64,000 nt of DNA from Fimbriimonas ginsengisoli Gsoil 348 (GTDB lineage: Bacteria > Armatimonadota > Fimbriimonadia > Fimbriimonadales > Fimbriimonadaceae), in contig CAMCVK010000014.1 in assembly GCA_945881865.1 (NCBI GenBank), positions 16,123 through 80,122 of the forward strand, in the 5' to 3' direction. Below are positions 7,864-14,153 of the stretch, piece by piece; position 1 is the stretch's first letter, and every line of letters begins with the position of its first letter. A model generated the notes under the pieces. It was given only the letters and a program-made list of their open reading frames with translations, was not told where the DNA came from and ran no database searches. The translations under genes and the position numbers were made by a program.

Positions 7864-8183
7864 TGCGAACCGGTGATTTCTTCGACCGCGTTGACCTTGC
7901 GGTCTCCGTTGGCAAGGGCGTGATCAATATCGAGTTCATCCCGGACTTCCTGTCCGGGAACGACCTGGTGCGCATCGCGGATATCGACAAGCTGTCCGCC
8001 GGTGACCAGGCCCGCATCAACGCCGAGTTGCTCGTGCGTGCTGACCTGAGTTGGGATCTTGAGGACAATGCCGGCGTCGCCATTCCGGTGAATGCCGAGT
8101 CGCTGATGGCGGTCGATCTGAAGTTCCTTCGTCCCGTCCTGACGGCGATGATGGAATACTCGGCCCCAAAAGCGGAGAACTAG
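7863..8183 (+). CDS. Tail assembly chaperone, short form (gpG-like)
   Basis: 106 residues, starting at the last base of the tube protein stop (TAATG). It contains INIEFIPDFLSGNDLVRIAD and ends MMEYSAPKAEN. Size, acidic helical composition and position directly after the tail tube gene match lambda gpG-type chaperones, which bind the tape measure during tail assembly. Near its end it carries a slippery heptamer that yields a longer fusion form. The tape measure gene, normally next, is here over 7 kb away. Confidence 0.8.
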   Translation: MRTGDFFDRVDLAVSVGKGVINIEFIPDFLSGNDLVRIADIDKLSAGDQARINAELLVRADLSWDLEDNAGVAIPVNAESLMAVDLKFLRPVLTAMMEYSAPKAEN

Positions 8184-8410
8184 CCCAGCTGACCGCGTTC
8201 TTCGCTAGTGAAGGGCGCGGGGCGGCAAAACTCCCGACGTGGGCTCAGCTTCTGCTCGTCGCGAAACACGTCGGGGCGTGCCCGTTTCGGATGATGGAAG
8301 CAGATCACGCCTGGTTCCTTCGGGCGAAGGCGTTGATGATCGCCGAGGGCGAAGTGGCAAGGCGCCGGAAGGTTCTCGCAGACCAGAAGGCGCGGGCCGG
8401 CAGACGCTAA
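7863..8410 (+). CDS. Tail assembly chaperone, frameshifted long form (gpGT-like)
   Basis: About 182 residues. Frame 0 is read to AAA 8169-8171, then the ribosome slips back one base and continues AGC GGA GAA CTA... to TAA 8408-8410. The added 79 residues read SGELAQLTAFFASEGRGAAK, then LPTWAQLLLVAKHVGACPF, and end in a basic helix (RRRKVLADQKARAGRR). A coding-like extension in exactly the -1 frame, overlapping the short form, is the classic gpG/gpGT arrangement of long-tailed phages. Translation joins through the heptamer at 8165-8171. Confidence 0.78.
8165..8171 (+). promoter_or_regulatory. Programmed -1 ribosomal frameshift site C CCA AAA
   Basis: The heptamer CCCAAAA lies in frame 0 as C CCA AAA. 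It fits X XXY YYZ with X=C, Y=A, so both tRNAs can re-pair in the -1 frame (CCC AAA). It lies 9 nt before the frame-0 stop TAG 8181-8183. The -1 frame is then open for 79 codons. Confidence 0.75.
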
Positions 8411-8445
8411 AAAGGCCACCCTGGATTTCTCCGGGGTGGCCTTTT
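8410..8445. terminator. Bidirectional intrinsic terminator between chaperone and capsid genes
   Basis: A perfect 12-bp stem, AAAAGGCCACCC (8410-8421) with GGGTGGCCTTTT (8434-8445), and a 12-nt loop. The A-run on one side and the T-run on the other make it work in both directions. It lies between the plus-strand chaperone stop at 8410 and the minus-strand capsid stop at 8459. Confidence 0.9.
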
Positions 8446-8458
8446 GTTAGACCTAGCC

Positions 8459-9478
8459 TTAGTTGCTGGTCGTGCCCTTGATGAGGGTCTCGGGCCGGGT
8501 GCAGAGGCTCAGCGGGTTCGACTCGGTGAGGAGCTTGATTCCGCGGTTGTACTCCATCGGCTCGGCCTTAGCGTAGATTGGGAGACCGACCGTGTTGGCG
8601 GCTTCGAGGAAGTCGCCGGGCGCGAAGTAAGTCTCGAAGAGGGACGGCACACCCTCGGGGAAGAAGTGGGCTTCGCTGGCGGCGATGAAATCAACGCTGC
8701 CGACCTTGCCCCGGTACTCCTCGAACATGATGCCGCCGAACTCGAAGCCAGCGCGGTTATCGGCCGCGAGGAACTGGTTGCCGCCTCGATTGAGGTAGTT
8801 GGCGTAGGCCTCTTTCACTCGGGGGTGGCTGGAGAACTTGTTAAACCAGGTGGCCCCGCAGATGCAGCGGACCGCCGTGTAGGTTCCAGTTCCGAGAGCG
8901 GTCTCGATCGCTCGCTTGACTTCAAGGCACTTGCCCATGACGTCGGTCGTGGACGTGCCGAGAACGAAGTCCACGGACGTCTGGCTGATCCCGAACTCGG
9001 TGAACAGGTTGATGAACGTGGTAGAGCCGTCGGACTCAAGAATGATGCCCTTGACCGCGCCGATCCGCCCGTATTCCAGAGTGGCATCGTGCTTGGCCCG
9101 CATCTGAGCGAGGATTTCATCTCGCTTCGTGTTCGGCGACTGGAGGCCAGTTCCACCGAACTCTCGAACGCCCTGAATCTCAGATGCCTGCATCACGTCT
9201 TCGAGCGGGAAGTGCGGAACGATGAAGTTCCGAGCCTTCCGGCGACCGCGCGAGTTTTGACTCGGAGCCGAGCCGCGAGGCGTGTTCGGAATCAACGCGA
9301 GGGTGCCGTTGTGCTCCTCAACCAGGACGTTCGTCGTGGTGATCCCCTTCGCAACGAAGAGGTTCATTTTGCCAAGTCGGCCCGGAACGTGCGGCATCTT
9401 ATTGACTGCCGCCGTGAGGCTGATGGTGTCGAAAGGCGTCCCGACAAACGGGTCGATCATTGCTGCTGGTAGGGCCAT
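8459..9478 (-). CDS. Major capsid protein (lambda gpE family)
   Basis: 339 residues from ATG 9478 (MALPAAMIDPFVGTPFDTIS). The length and regions such as GRRKARNFIVPHFPLEDVM, DEILAQMRAKHDATLEYGRI and AHFFPEGVPSLFETYFAPGD are typical of the phage major capsid E family. In that family the EG.P..F...FAPGDF-like C-terminal segment is highly conserved. About 400 copies would build the T=7-type shell. It is the last gene of the minus-strand head operon, 1 bp after the decoration gene, and is followed by the terminator at 8410. Confidence 0.93.
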   Translation of the reverse strand: MALPAAMIDPFVGTPFDTISLTAAVNKMPHVPGRLGKMNLFVAKGITTTNVLVEEHNGTLALIPNTPRGSAPSQNSRGRRKARNFIVPHFPLEDVMQASEIQGVREFGGTGLQSPNTKRDEILAQMRAKHDATLEYGRIGAVKGIILESDGSTTFINLFTEFGISQTSVDFVLGTSTTDVMGKCLEVKRAIETALGTGTYTAVRCICGATWFNKFSSHPRVKEAYANYLNRGGNQFLAADNRAGFEFGGIMFEEYRGKVGSVDFIAASEAHFFPEGVPSLFETYFAPGDFLEAANTVGLPIYAKAEPMEYNRGIKLLTESNPLSLCTRPETLIKGTTSN

Positions 9479-9479
9479 T

Positions 9480-10133
9480 TTAGATTGCGCTCCGTACGGA
9501 AATGTTGCTGTTAGCAAGAAGCTGGGCGATGGCAGTGGTGATCGCACCGCCGCTGAGGGTTCCGAAGGTCATTGCCGACTGGTTGACTTCGGCAGCACGA
9601 ACGATTGCCGCCTGCTTCTGGTCGGCGGAGGTTGCATCAACCGCGTCCCAGAGGACCGCGCGGGCCGAAGCCGAGCCGTTCGTCGCCGATGCGTCGCCGA
9701 CGCTAGCCCACTTTCCGGAGCCTGCGGCAACGGTGAGGGTGAACACGTCGCCAACGATGAAGTCGGTTGCGCCGTCGGCGATGCTAAAGGCGATTTCGCC
9801 ATTGTCGTAGGCGACAGCCACCGTTGCATCCGCCATTCGCTTGCCGTTCGGGTCAAAGACGGCAAACGTGCCGGCGTTGGCCGAAGCGGCCACACACCGA
9901 ACGACGTAAGCTCCGACGATGGCCTTGGCCGAGCGGGTCAGAGCGGACAGGACGCCGTTTCCGGTGCCGGTGAACGCCTGGGTGATCGCGCCAAGGGTGA
10001 TTTGGCCGAGAACCGCGCCTGCGGCTAGAACGCCCTGGCCACTGGCGATGATGATGGTCTCGCGAGACCGACTTCCATCGGCTTCGGAAACGAGAAATTC
10101 TCCGGCGTGAAAGCCTTCGGTCTTGTTTGCCAT
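9480..10133 (-). CDS. Head decoration protein (lambda gpD-like)
   Basis: 217 residues from ATG 10133, with a clear Shine-Dalgarno (GGAGG) upstream. It contains GFHAGEFLVSEADGSRSRET, then GVLAAGAVLGQITLGAIT, the pattern of gpD-type proteins (F..SE..G..SR....SG..L.AGTVLG). These trimers stabilise the expanded capsid. A middle region (TFAVFDPNGKRMADATVAVA) and the C-terminal LLANSNISVRSAI also match the family. Its ATG overlaps the end of the protease/scaffold gene by one base. Confidence 0.88.
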   Translation of the reverse strand: MANKTEGFHAGEFLVSEADGSRSRETIIIASGQGVLAAGAVLGQITLGAITQAFTGTGNGVLSALTRSAKAIVGAYVVRCVAASANAGTFAVFDPNGKRMADATVAVAYDNGEIAFSIADGATDFIVGDVFTLTVAAGSGKWASVGDASATNGSASARAVLWDAVDATSADQKQAAIVRAAEVNQSAMTFGTLSGGAITTAIAQLLANSNISVRSAI

Positions 10134-10627
10134 TACTTCTTACCTCCAGGGTTGTTATAGCGAGCGTAAATCTCGGCGGTGTCGATTGCGTCCTTCGGCT
10201 TCGCGACGTCACCGGCAAAGACTGCCGTAGCGCCTTTGAGCTGCTCGGCCGTCAGAGGGTGCGGCGGGAGATTGGCAACGAGTGCCTTCAGCGCAGCGAC
10301 TCGCTCGCCAACGATGATGTCTCCGGTGGCTGAGAAGCAAGCCTTTCCGACGTTGTCATCTCGCAGTGCATGGGTGAAGAGGATCACAACCGAGTCCCGA
10401 AGGGCAGGCGTGATCTTGTTCGCGCTCAGCGCGTCGTCGGCAAAGGTTGCGGCAGCAGCTTTGATCCCAGCGGTTTCCGCTTCGGCCTGCTGCTGCAAGA
10501 GTCGAGTGTTTTCGGCCTTCAGTCGAGCAACTTCAGGGTCAACGGAAAACGTCGGCGTTACCACCGGCGTCGCTCCGTCGTCGCTTACTCCGCTCAGGAG
10601 GGCCTTGATTTGGGCAATAACGCTCAT
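10133..10627 (-). CDS. Possible nested scaffold protein from an internal start
   Basis: 164 residues, same frame and stop as the protease gene, from ATG 10627 (MSVIAQIKALLSGVSDDGA). The start falls exactly at the boundary between protease and coiled-coil scaffold. It is preceded by CGCGTAA 10 nt upstream, the element seen at other phage starts. Lambda C/Nu3 and Mu I/Z use the same nested design. There is no strong Shine-Dalgarno, so support comes from domain boundary and element only. Confidence 0.45.
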   Translation of the reverse strand: MSVIAQIKALLSGVSDDGATPVVTPTFSVDPEVARLKAENTRLLQQQAEAETAGIKAAAATFADDALSANKITPALRDSVVILFTHALRDDNVGKACFSATGDIIVGERVAALKALVANLPPHPLTAEQLKGATAVFAGDVAKPKDAIDTAEIYARYNNPGGKK

Positions 10628-11266
10628 CAATGGCCCTTTACGCGAAGTCTCTGGGGGTGCCGAGAACGCGGCCACAACCTGCGCGTCGGTGATTCGCGGG
10701 TTCAAAACGATGGCGTTGCCAACGATCTGTTTAGTTTTCCGGTCAAAAGCCAGGCTGGTTTTCAGCGGCCCGTCGCCGATGAGAGTCCGAAGGGCGGCTG
10801 GGATTTCCACCTTGCCAAACAACTCCTTGCCCCGAACGACGAGCGAGTGCGTGCGGCCGAGTTTGCGATCGAGAACGGTCGGCGTGTGCTCCAGATCGTT
10901 CGGCACGTCGGTGAACGCAGCGGCCATGGCAGCCAGTTCGGCCTCGGTGAAAGAGATGCCCTTGTCGGGGTAGTCACCCGCCTCGAAGAGCTTCCCTTCG
11001 TAGGTGAATGTCTCGCCGCTGGCCTTCGAGAACGTCGCTTGCACCGGCACGTAAACCCGATCTTCGGCGACTCGCTCCGCTTGGCCGAGGGTGACGACCT
11101 GCGTTACCGGGTCAATCGAGTAGCTTCGGCGCATCAGCACCTCGCCCTCGACATAAACAACGTCGACGTCGAAAAGGTCGCGAATATAAACCGCGCCATC
11201 CGGGTTTGGCTTCCGCAAGGCTGCCGCCACGAGGTCTGTTTTTTGCTGATAGCTCAATCTGGCCAT
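10133..11266 (-). CDS. Prohead protease fused to scaffold (Mu gpI-like)
   Basis: 377 residues from ATG 11266. Residues about 60-200 form the protease part. H128 in LEHTPTVLD and S171 in PLKTSLAFD are the likely catalytic His and Ser of the Mu gpI-type prohead serine protease, though the assignment is by pattern. Residues 243-270 (DPEVARLKAENTRLLQQQAE) are a coiled coil typical of scaffolds, followed by a helical C-terminus. An internal ATG at residue 214 may make the scaffold alone. A CGTAA element lies 9 nt before ATG 11266, so this gene may have its own promoter inside the head operon. Confidence 0.8.
   Translation of the reverse strand: MARLSYQQKTDLVAAALRKPNPDGAVYIRDLFDVDVVYVEGEVLMRRSYSIDPVTQVVTLGQAERVAEDRVYVPVQATFSKASGETFTYEGKLFEAGDYPDKGISFTEAELAAMAAAFTDVPNDLEHTPTVLDRKLGRTHSLVVRGKELFGKVEIPAALRTLIGDGPLKTSLAFDRKTKQIVGNAIVLNPRITDAQVVAAFSAPPETSRKGPLMSVIAQIKALLSGVSDDGATPVVTPTFSVDPEVARLKAENTRLLQQQAEAETAGIKAAAATFADDALSANKITPALRDSVVILFTHALRDDNVGKACFSATGDIIVGERVAALKALVANLPPHPLTAEQLKGATAVFAGDVAKPKDAIDTAEIYARYNNPGGKK
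10638..10645 (-). promoter_or_regulatory. CGTAA phage element before the nested scaffold start
   Basis: On the minus strand CGCGTAAA lies 10 nt before ATG 10627, inside the protease coding sequence. It shares the CGTAA core and spacing class of the elements at the phage operon starts. It may drive extra scaffold synthesis, or it may be chance in a GC-rich sequence. Confidence 0.35.
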
Positions 11267-11285
11267 GAATGCCAGTTACGCTTTG

Positions 11286-11681
11286 CTAGTCCAAGATTCG
11301 GGGGTGGAACATCATGCTGTAGGCGTCATCCCATTCGATTCCGCGTTTCTCAGCCTTTTCCTGCCAGCCGTCCTGGACTAGCCAGTCGAGGTCTTCTAGG
11401 TCGTCCGCGCTCACCTGCGGCCAGAGGAAGTTAAGGTTTCGGCGCATGATGAGCGTCACGGCCACACGAGGGACAAGAATCTGATGGACCGGCGTGTTGG
11501 CCGCGTGCTTGTACTTCTTGTATTCGAAAAGGGCGAACGCTTCGGGGTTTCCGACCCACTGGATGAGTGAGTCGAGGTGATGGGCCCGGACCTGAAGAAA
11601 GGCGTGGTCAACGTTCTTGTTGGCGTCGTCTTCGTCGTTCGGGCGAATCAGGACGCTGTAGCTACGGGTTTGAATCCACAT
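11286..11681 (-). CDS. Phage protein of unknown function in the head operon
   Basis: 131 residues from ATG 11681 (MWIQTRSYSVLIRPNDEDDA). The frame is open upstream to 11792, but that extension is Arg/Ser-rich and overlaps the 50-residue gene, so I take the internal ATG. Features are a charged middle (NPEAFALFEYKKYKHAAN) and a Trp/Asp-rich C-terminus (ADDLEDLDWLVQDGWQEKAE). I recognise no family. Its place between MuF and protease suggests a capsid assembly or head completion role. It overlaps the upstream small gene by 20 nt. Confidence 0.6.
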   Translation of the reverse strand: MWIQTRSYSVLIRPNDEDDANKNVDHAFLQVRAHHLDSLIQWVGNPEAFALFEYKKYKHAANTPVHQILVPRVAVTLIMRRNLNFLWPQVSADDLEDLDWLVQDGWQEKAEKRGIEWDDAYSMMFHPRILD

Positions 11682-11814
11682 CTGCCGGCGGCGCTTTGCT
11701 CTTCGGGACGTCTTTGATTCGGTCGAGAACATCCTTAACGCGATCTGCGTTCGGCTGCCGAATTCGCTCGACCCCGTTCTCGTCAATATCAACGATGAAA
11801 TCGAGTTGCATCAT
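11662..11814 (-). CDS. Small 50-residue phage protein
   Basis: Starts MMQLDFIVDIDENGVERIRQ and ends in KSKAPPADVDSNP. Its ATG 11814 overlaps the TGA of the MuF-zincin gene (AAATGATG), a strong sign of translational coupling. The reading is coding-like: an acidic beta-strand start followed by a basic helix (ADRVKDVLDRIKDVPK). The function is unknown; small proteins at this position often assist capsid assembly. Confidence 0.6.
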   Translation of the reverse strand: MMQLDFIVDIDENGVERIRQPNADRVKDVLDRIKDVPKSKAPPADVDSNP

Positions 11815-13607
11815 TTAATCATCTGGTAGCTCTTTAGTATAGCGTCCACCGCGCTTTCGATTGGTCCAAAGGCCTGATCTGTCCACTGGGTAAAGAAGGC
11901 CACGGGGTGCGTTCTAACTGATTCTATCTCTGCGAGTAGGGTCGGGTCCTTAGATTTGACGCCGATGTATTGGGAGTAGGCCCGGGCGAACATCTCTTCG
12001 GGGGAGGCATAGTAATCCCGAATTTTTCCTCGAAGGTTCGCTTTCACGTAGCGGAGCTCATCGGTATCCGCGCAGGCATCAATGAATTCGTTCCATAGAG
12101 CTTTTCGCTCCGGCGTCATCCCTCGCGGCATATTGCTGGCGAACTCTATCCCGCCCACGGGGCCGGTGCCCTCCATGCTGAAGTCGAAGTAGTGGCCCAT
12201 TTCGTGGACAAGGGTCAGGCGAGGGTGCTGATCTGTGCAGATGCCGATCTGGTTGGGCGTGTACCCAACGCCCCTTCGGAATGTTCGGCCGAAGTAGCCG
12301 TGAGCACCCTTCTTGTTCGCGCGAGTGATGGGTAGCGGGACGCCCCACCGGGTCGCACCATCCGGCCCGTGAACCTCATCGATGAGCGCAAGGGCAGCCC
12401 GGAGGTCTTTCTCCAAAGCCTTGTTCATGTGGGCAACGGACAGCTTTCTTCCACTCAGGTCGGCAGGTACCGACTTCTTGTTTTTGACCACTGTCACCGT
12501 CTGCTTTGCCCCATCCGTGACGTTCAGCTGCGGCGTGTTGATCTTTGCCGGGCTCGCGGTTGGAGTGGGCGCCTTGGGCCGGGACACAGGCTTTGGAGCA
12601 CCTTGGAGGTCGCGCAGCGGAATGAGGCGCTGGCTTGGGCCCCACTTTTCGTTAGGAACCGAATGAACAAGGTCCCGCAGCGGGGTTCCGCCCTGCCAGA
12701 TTTGGTGCCGGGTAGGGCCGAGAATCTCGCGCTGCTCGGTCTCGGGCAAAGTTCGCAGGTAATCCTCCCCGGTTCCCCGGTTTGCGGTTCGGTACTTCGT
12801 GAACGGCACCTGGCCACAGCGGCAAGCGGGATGAGTGCCCATTTCCTCGTCTAGGGAGTGCCGCGTCCCGTCCATGGCCAGGCAGATCGGGCAGGTTCGC
12901 TTATCGCGCGCCGAGGACCATATCCAGCCGGCGATGATGTCGTCGTTTGCCCGGTAGTTGTCGATCTGGCCGATTCGGTAGGCGCGGATGGACTCCGTTC
13001 TCGCAATGACAAGGGACCTGCGTTCAATGTCCTTCATCTCGCCTTCCAGCCGACGCGCAATGGCCCTTGGATTGACGCCGGCGGCGACACTCTGGGCGAA
13101 GACGTCCTGAGCTTTCGCCGCCATTCCGGGCCCGATTCCTTCGAATAGGCTGGCGAGCGGCGACCCGTCCCGGAATGCCCCGACAACGTTGCGAACGGCT
13201 TCTACCGGCACCCGACGGAAGTCACCTTGCACCACGAGGCCGATGAGTTTCTGGCCGTGGATAACCCCGAGAGATGCGCTGGCGGCTTGCTGGGCGGCGA
13301 TGACTTCCGTTGCCGTTCGCGCATAGGCCGACATGTTGCGCTCAATCGTGGTGAGCAGGTTCTGGTAGCGTTCCTGCTGGTAGAGCCAACTGCGGCCGAC
13401 TTCCACGCCAGAAGCCTCGGCCTGCGCCATTCGGCGGGTGAGGTCTGCCAGGCGGTCGGTCGTGTCTTGGTGAACCGCTGCCCAGGTTCTTGCCATCGTT
13501 TGGACGGCGGTCTTCTCGCTGGCCAGCAAGTCCCGGCGATGCTTGGCAACGGCTCGGTAGATGTTCTCCGTCGGGTCGGTTTTGAACCAAGGGAATCGCC
13601 ACTGCAC
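11811..13607 (-). CDS. MuF-type head morphogenesis protein fused to a zincin metallopeptidase domain
   Basis: 598 residues from GTG 13607. Residues about 100-270 form the SPP1 gp7/Mu gpF domain: IARTESIRAYRIGQIDNY, then a Cys/His cluster (C239-P-I-C242, H259, C262, C264) of the C..C...H.AC.C type. A Pro/Ala linker follows (about 340-365). Residues about 375-598 form a zinc-peptidase-like domain with HEMGH at 468-472 and a downstream E (SPEEMFARAYSQY, about 537), resembling the zincin modules of polyvalent phage proteins. The first domain acts in DNA packaging and ejection near the portal. The second could be an effector or processing enzyme delivered with the DNA. GTG 13607 lies 7 nt from the palindrome at 13615. 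Confidence 0.82.
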   Translation of the reverse strand: MQWRFPWFKTDPTENIYRAVAKHRRDLLASEKTAVQTMARTWAAVHQDTTDRLADLTRRMAQAEASGVEVGRSWLYQQERYQNLLTTIERNMSAYARTATEVIAAQQAASASLGVIHGQKLIGLVVQGDFRRVPVEAVRNVVGAFRDGSPLASLFEGIGPGMAAKAQDVFAQSVAAGVNPRAIARRLEGEMKDIERRSLVIARTESIRAYRIGQIDNYRANDDIIAGWIWSSARDKRTCPICLAMDGTRHSLDEEMGTHPACRCGQVPFTKYRTANRGTGEDYLRTLPETEQREILGPTRHQIWQGGTPLRDLVHSVPNEKWGPSQRLIPLRDLQGAPKPVSRPKAPTPTASPAKINTPQLNVTDGAKQTVTVVKNKKSVPADLSGRKLSVAHMNKALEKDLRAALALIDEVHGPDGATRWGVPLPITRANKKGAHGYFGRTFRRGVGYTPNQIGICTDQHPRLTLVHEMGHYFDFSMEGTGPVGGIEFASNMPRGMTPERKALWNEFIDACADTDELRYVKANLRGKIRDYYASPEEMFARAYSQYIGVKSKDPTLLAEIESVRTHPVAFFTQWTDQAFGPIESAVDAILKSYQMIK

Positions 13608-13614
13608 CTAGCCG

Positions 13615-13626
13615 CTTACGCGTAAG
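13615..13626. promoter_or_regulatory. Palindromic bidirectional phage element CTTACGCGTAAG
   Basis: A perfect 12-bp palindrome midway between divergent starts GTG 13607 (minus, head operon) and ATG 13635 (plus, tail operon), with 7 and 8 nt to each start. It is the cleanest copy of the phage CGTAA element. Both flanking genes lack a Shine-Dalgarno, so the transcripts may be leaderless. Confidence 0.7.
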
Positions 13627-13634
13627 TGGGTGAC

Positions 13635-14153
13635 ATGCCCGACTGGCTGAAGCTCGCTCCCGAGCAAATTGTTAGCTCTGCTCGAACCTATCTCGGCGCG
13701 CCGTACCACCCCGATGGGCGGAGCCGTGAGGGCGGGGTGGACTGCGGGGGCCTGTTCGTTTGCGCACTCAATGATCTAGGTGCCGATCTTCCGGCTTACA
13801 CCGGCGCGAACCTCAACGATGTTTTTGATTTGACTTGTAGCCGGTTGCGTGAGTTCTGTTTTGAACTATCGGTGCCGCATGCCGCAAAGCTTGTTTACTC
13901 GCCTTCGCTGTCGGTCTGGGCTCTCGCTGGAACCATTGAAGGAAACTCGTTTGAGCGGGTTCTCTGGCCAGGCGACGCGGTGGTTTTCCGCAGCCGGACG
14001 ATGTTCCAGCACATCGGGGTGATGGATACGGCTGGGGGCATGATTCACGCCTTTGCCGGGACCGGCAGCGTCGTTCGGACGCCACTTGATCCCCGGTGGG
14101 TGAACCGCATTGTCAAGATTTATCGCTACAGAGGTGCCGAATGGCCACAGTAA
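13635..14153 (+). CDS. NlpC/P60-family tail peptidoglycan peptidase
   Basis: 172 residues from ATG 13635. It contains SSARTYLGAPYHPDG, then VDCGGLF with catalytic Cys37, QHIGVMD with His126 and MIHAFAG with His138. This is the Cys...His...polar order of NlpC/P60 endopeptidases (phage gpK-like). In tail operons these enzymes sit at the tail tip and cut cell-wall peptides during DNA entry. An upstream in-frame GTG at 13626 overlaps the palindrome, so ATG 13635 is preferred. Its end overlaps the hub gene by 13 nt. Confidence 0.88.
   Translation: MPDWLKLAPEQIVSSARTYLGAPYHPDGRSREGGVDCGGLFVCALNDLGADLPAYTGANLNDVFDLTCSRLREFCFELSVPHAAKLVYSPSLSVWALAGTIEGNSFERVLWPGDAVVFRSRTMFQHIGVMDTAGGMIHAFAGTGSVVRTPLDPRWVNRIVKIYRYRGAEWPQ

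Noticed and set aside
8444..9472. A 342-codon plus-strand frame opposite the capsid gene
   Set aside because: Antisense of the major capsid gene; it also begins inside the terminator region.
10370..11434. A 354-codon plus-strand open frame opposite the prohead protease
   Set aside because: Its translation is Arg/Gly/Val-rich without motifs and lies antisense to a well-supported gene; long mirror frames are expected at this GC content.
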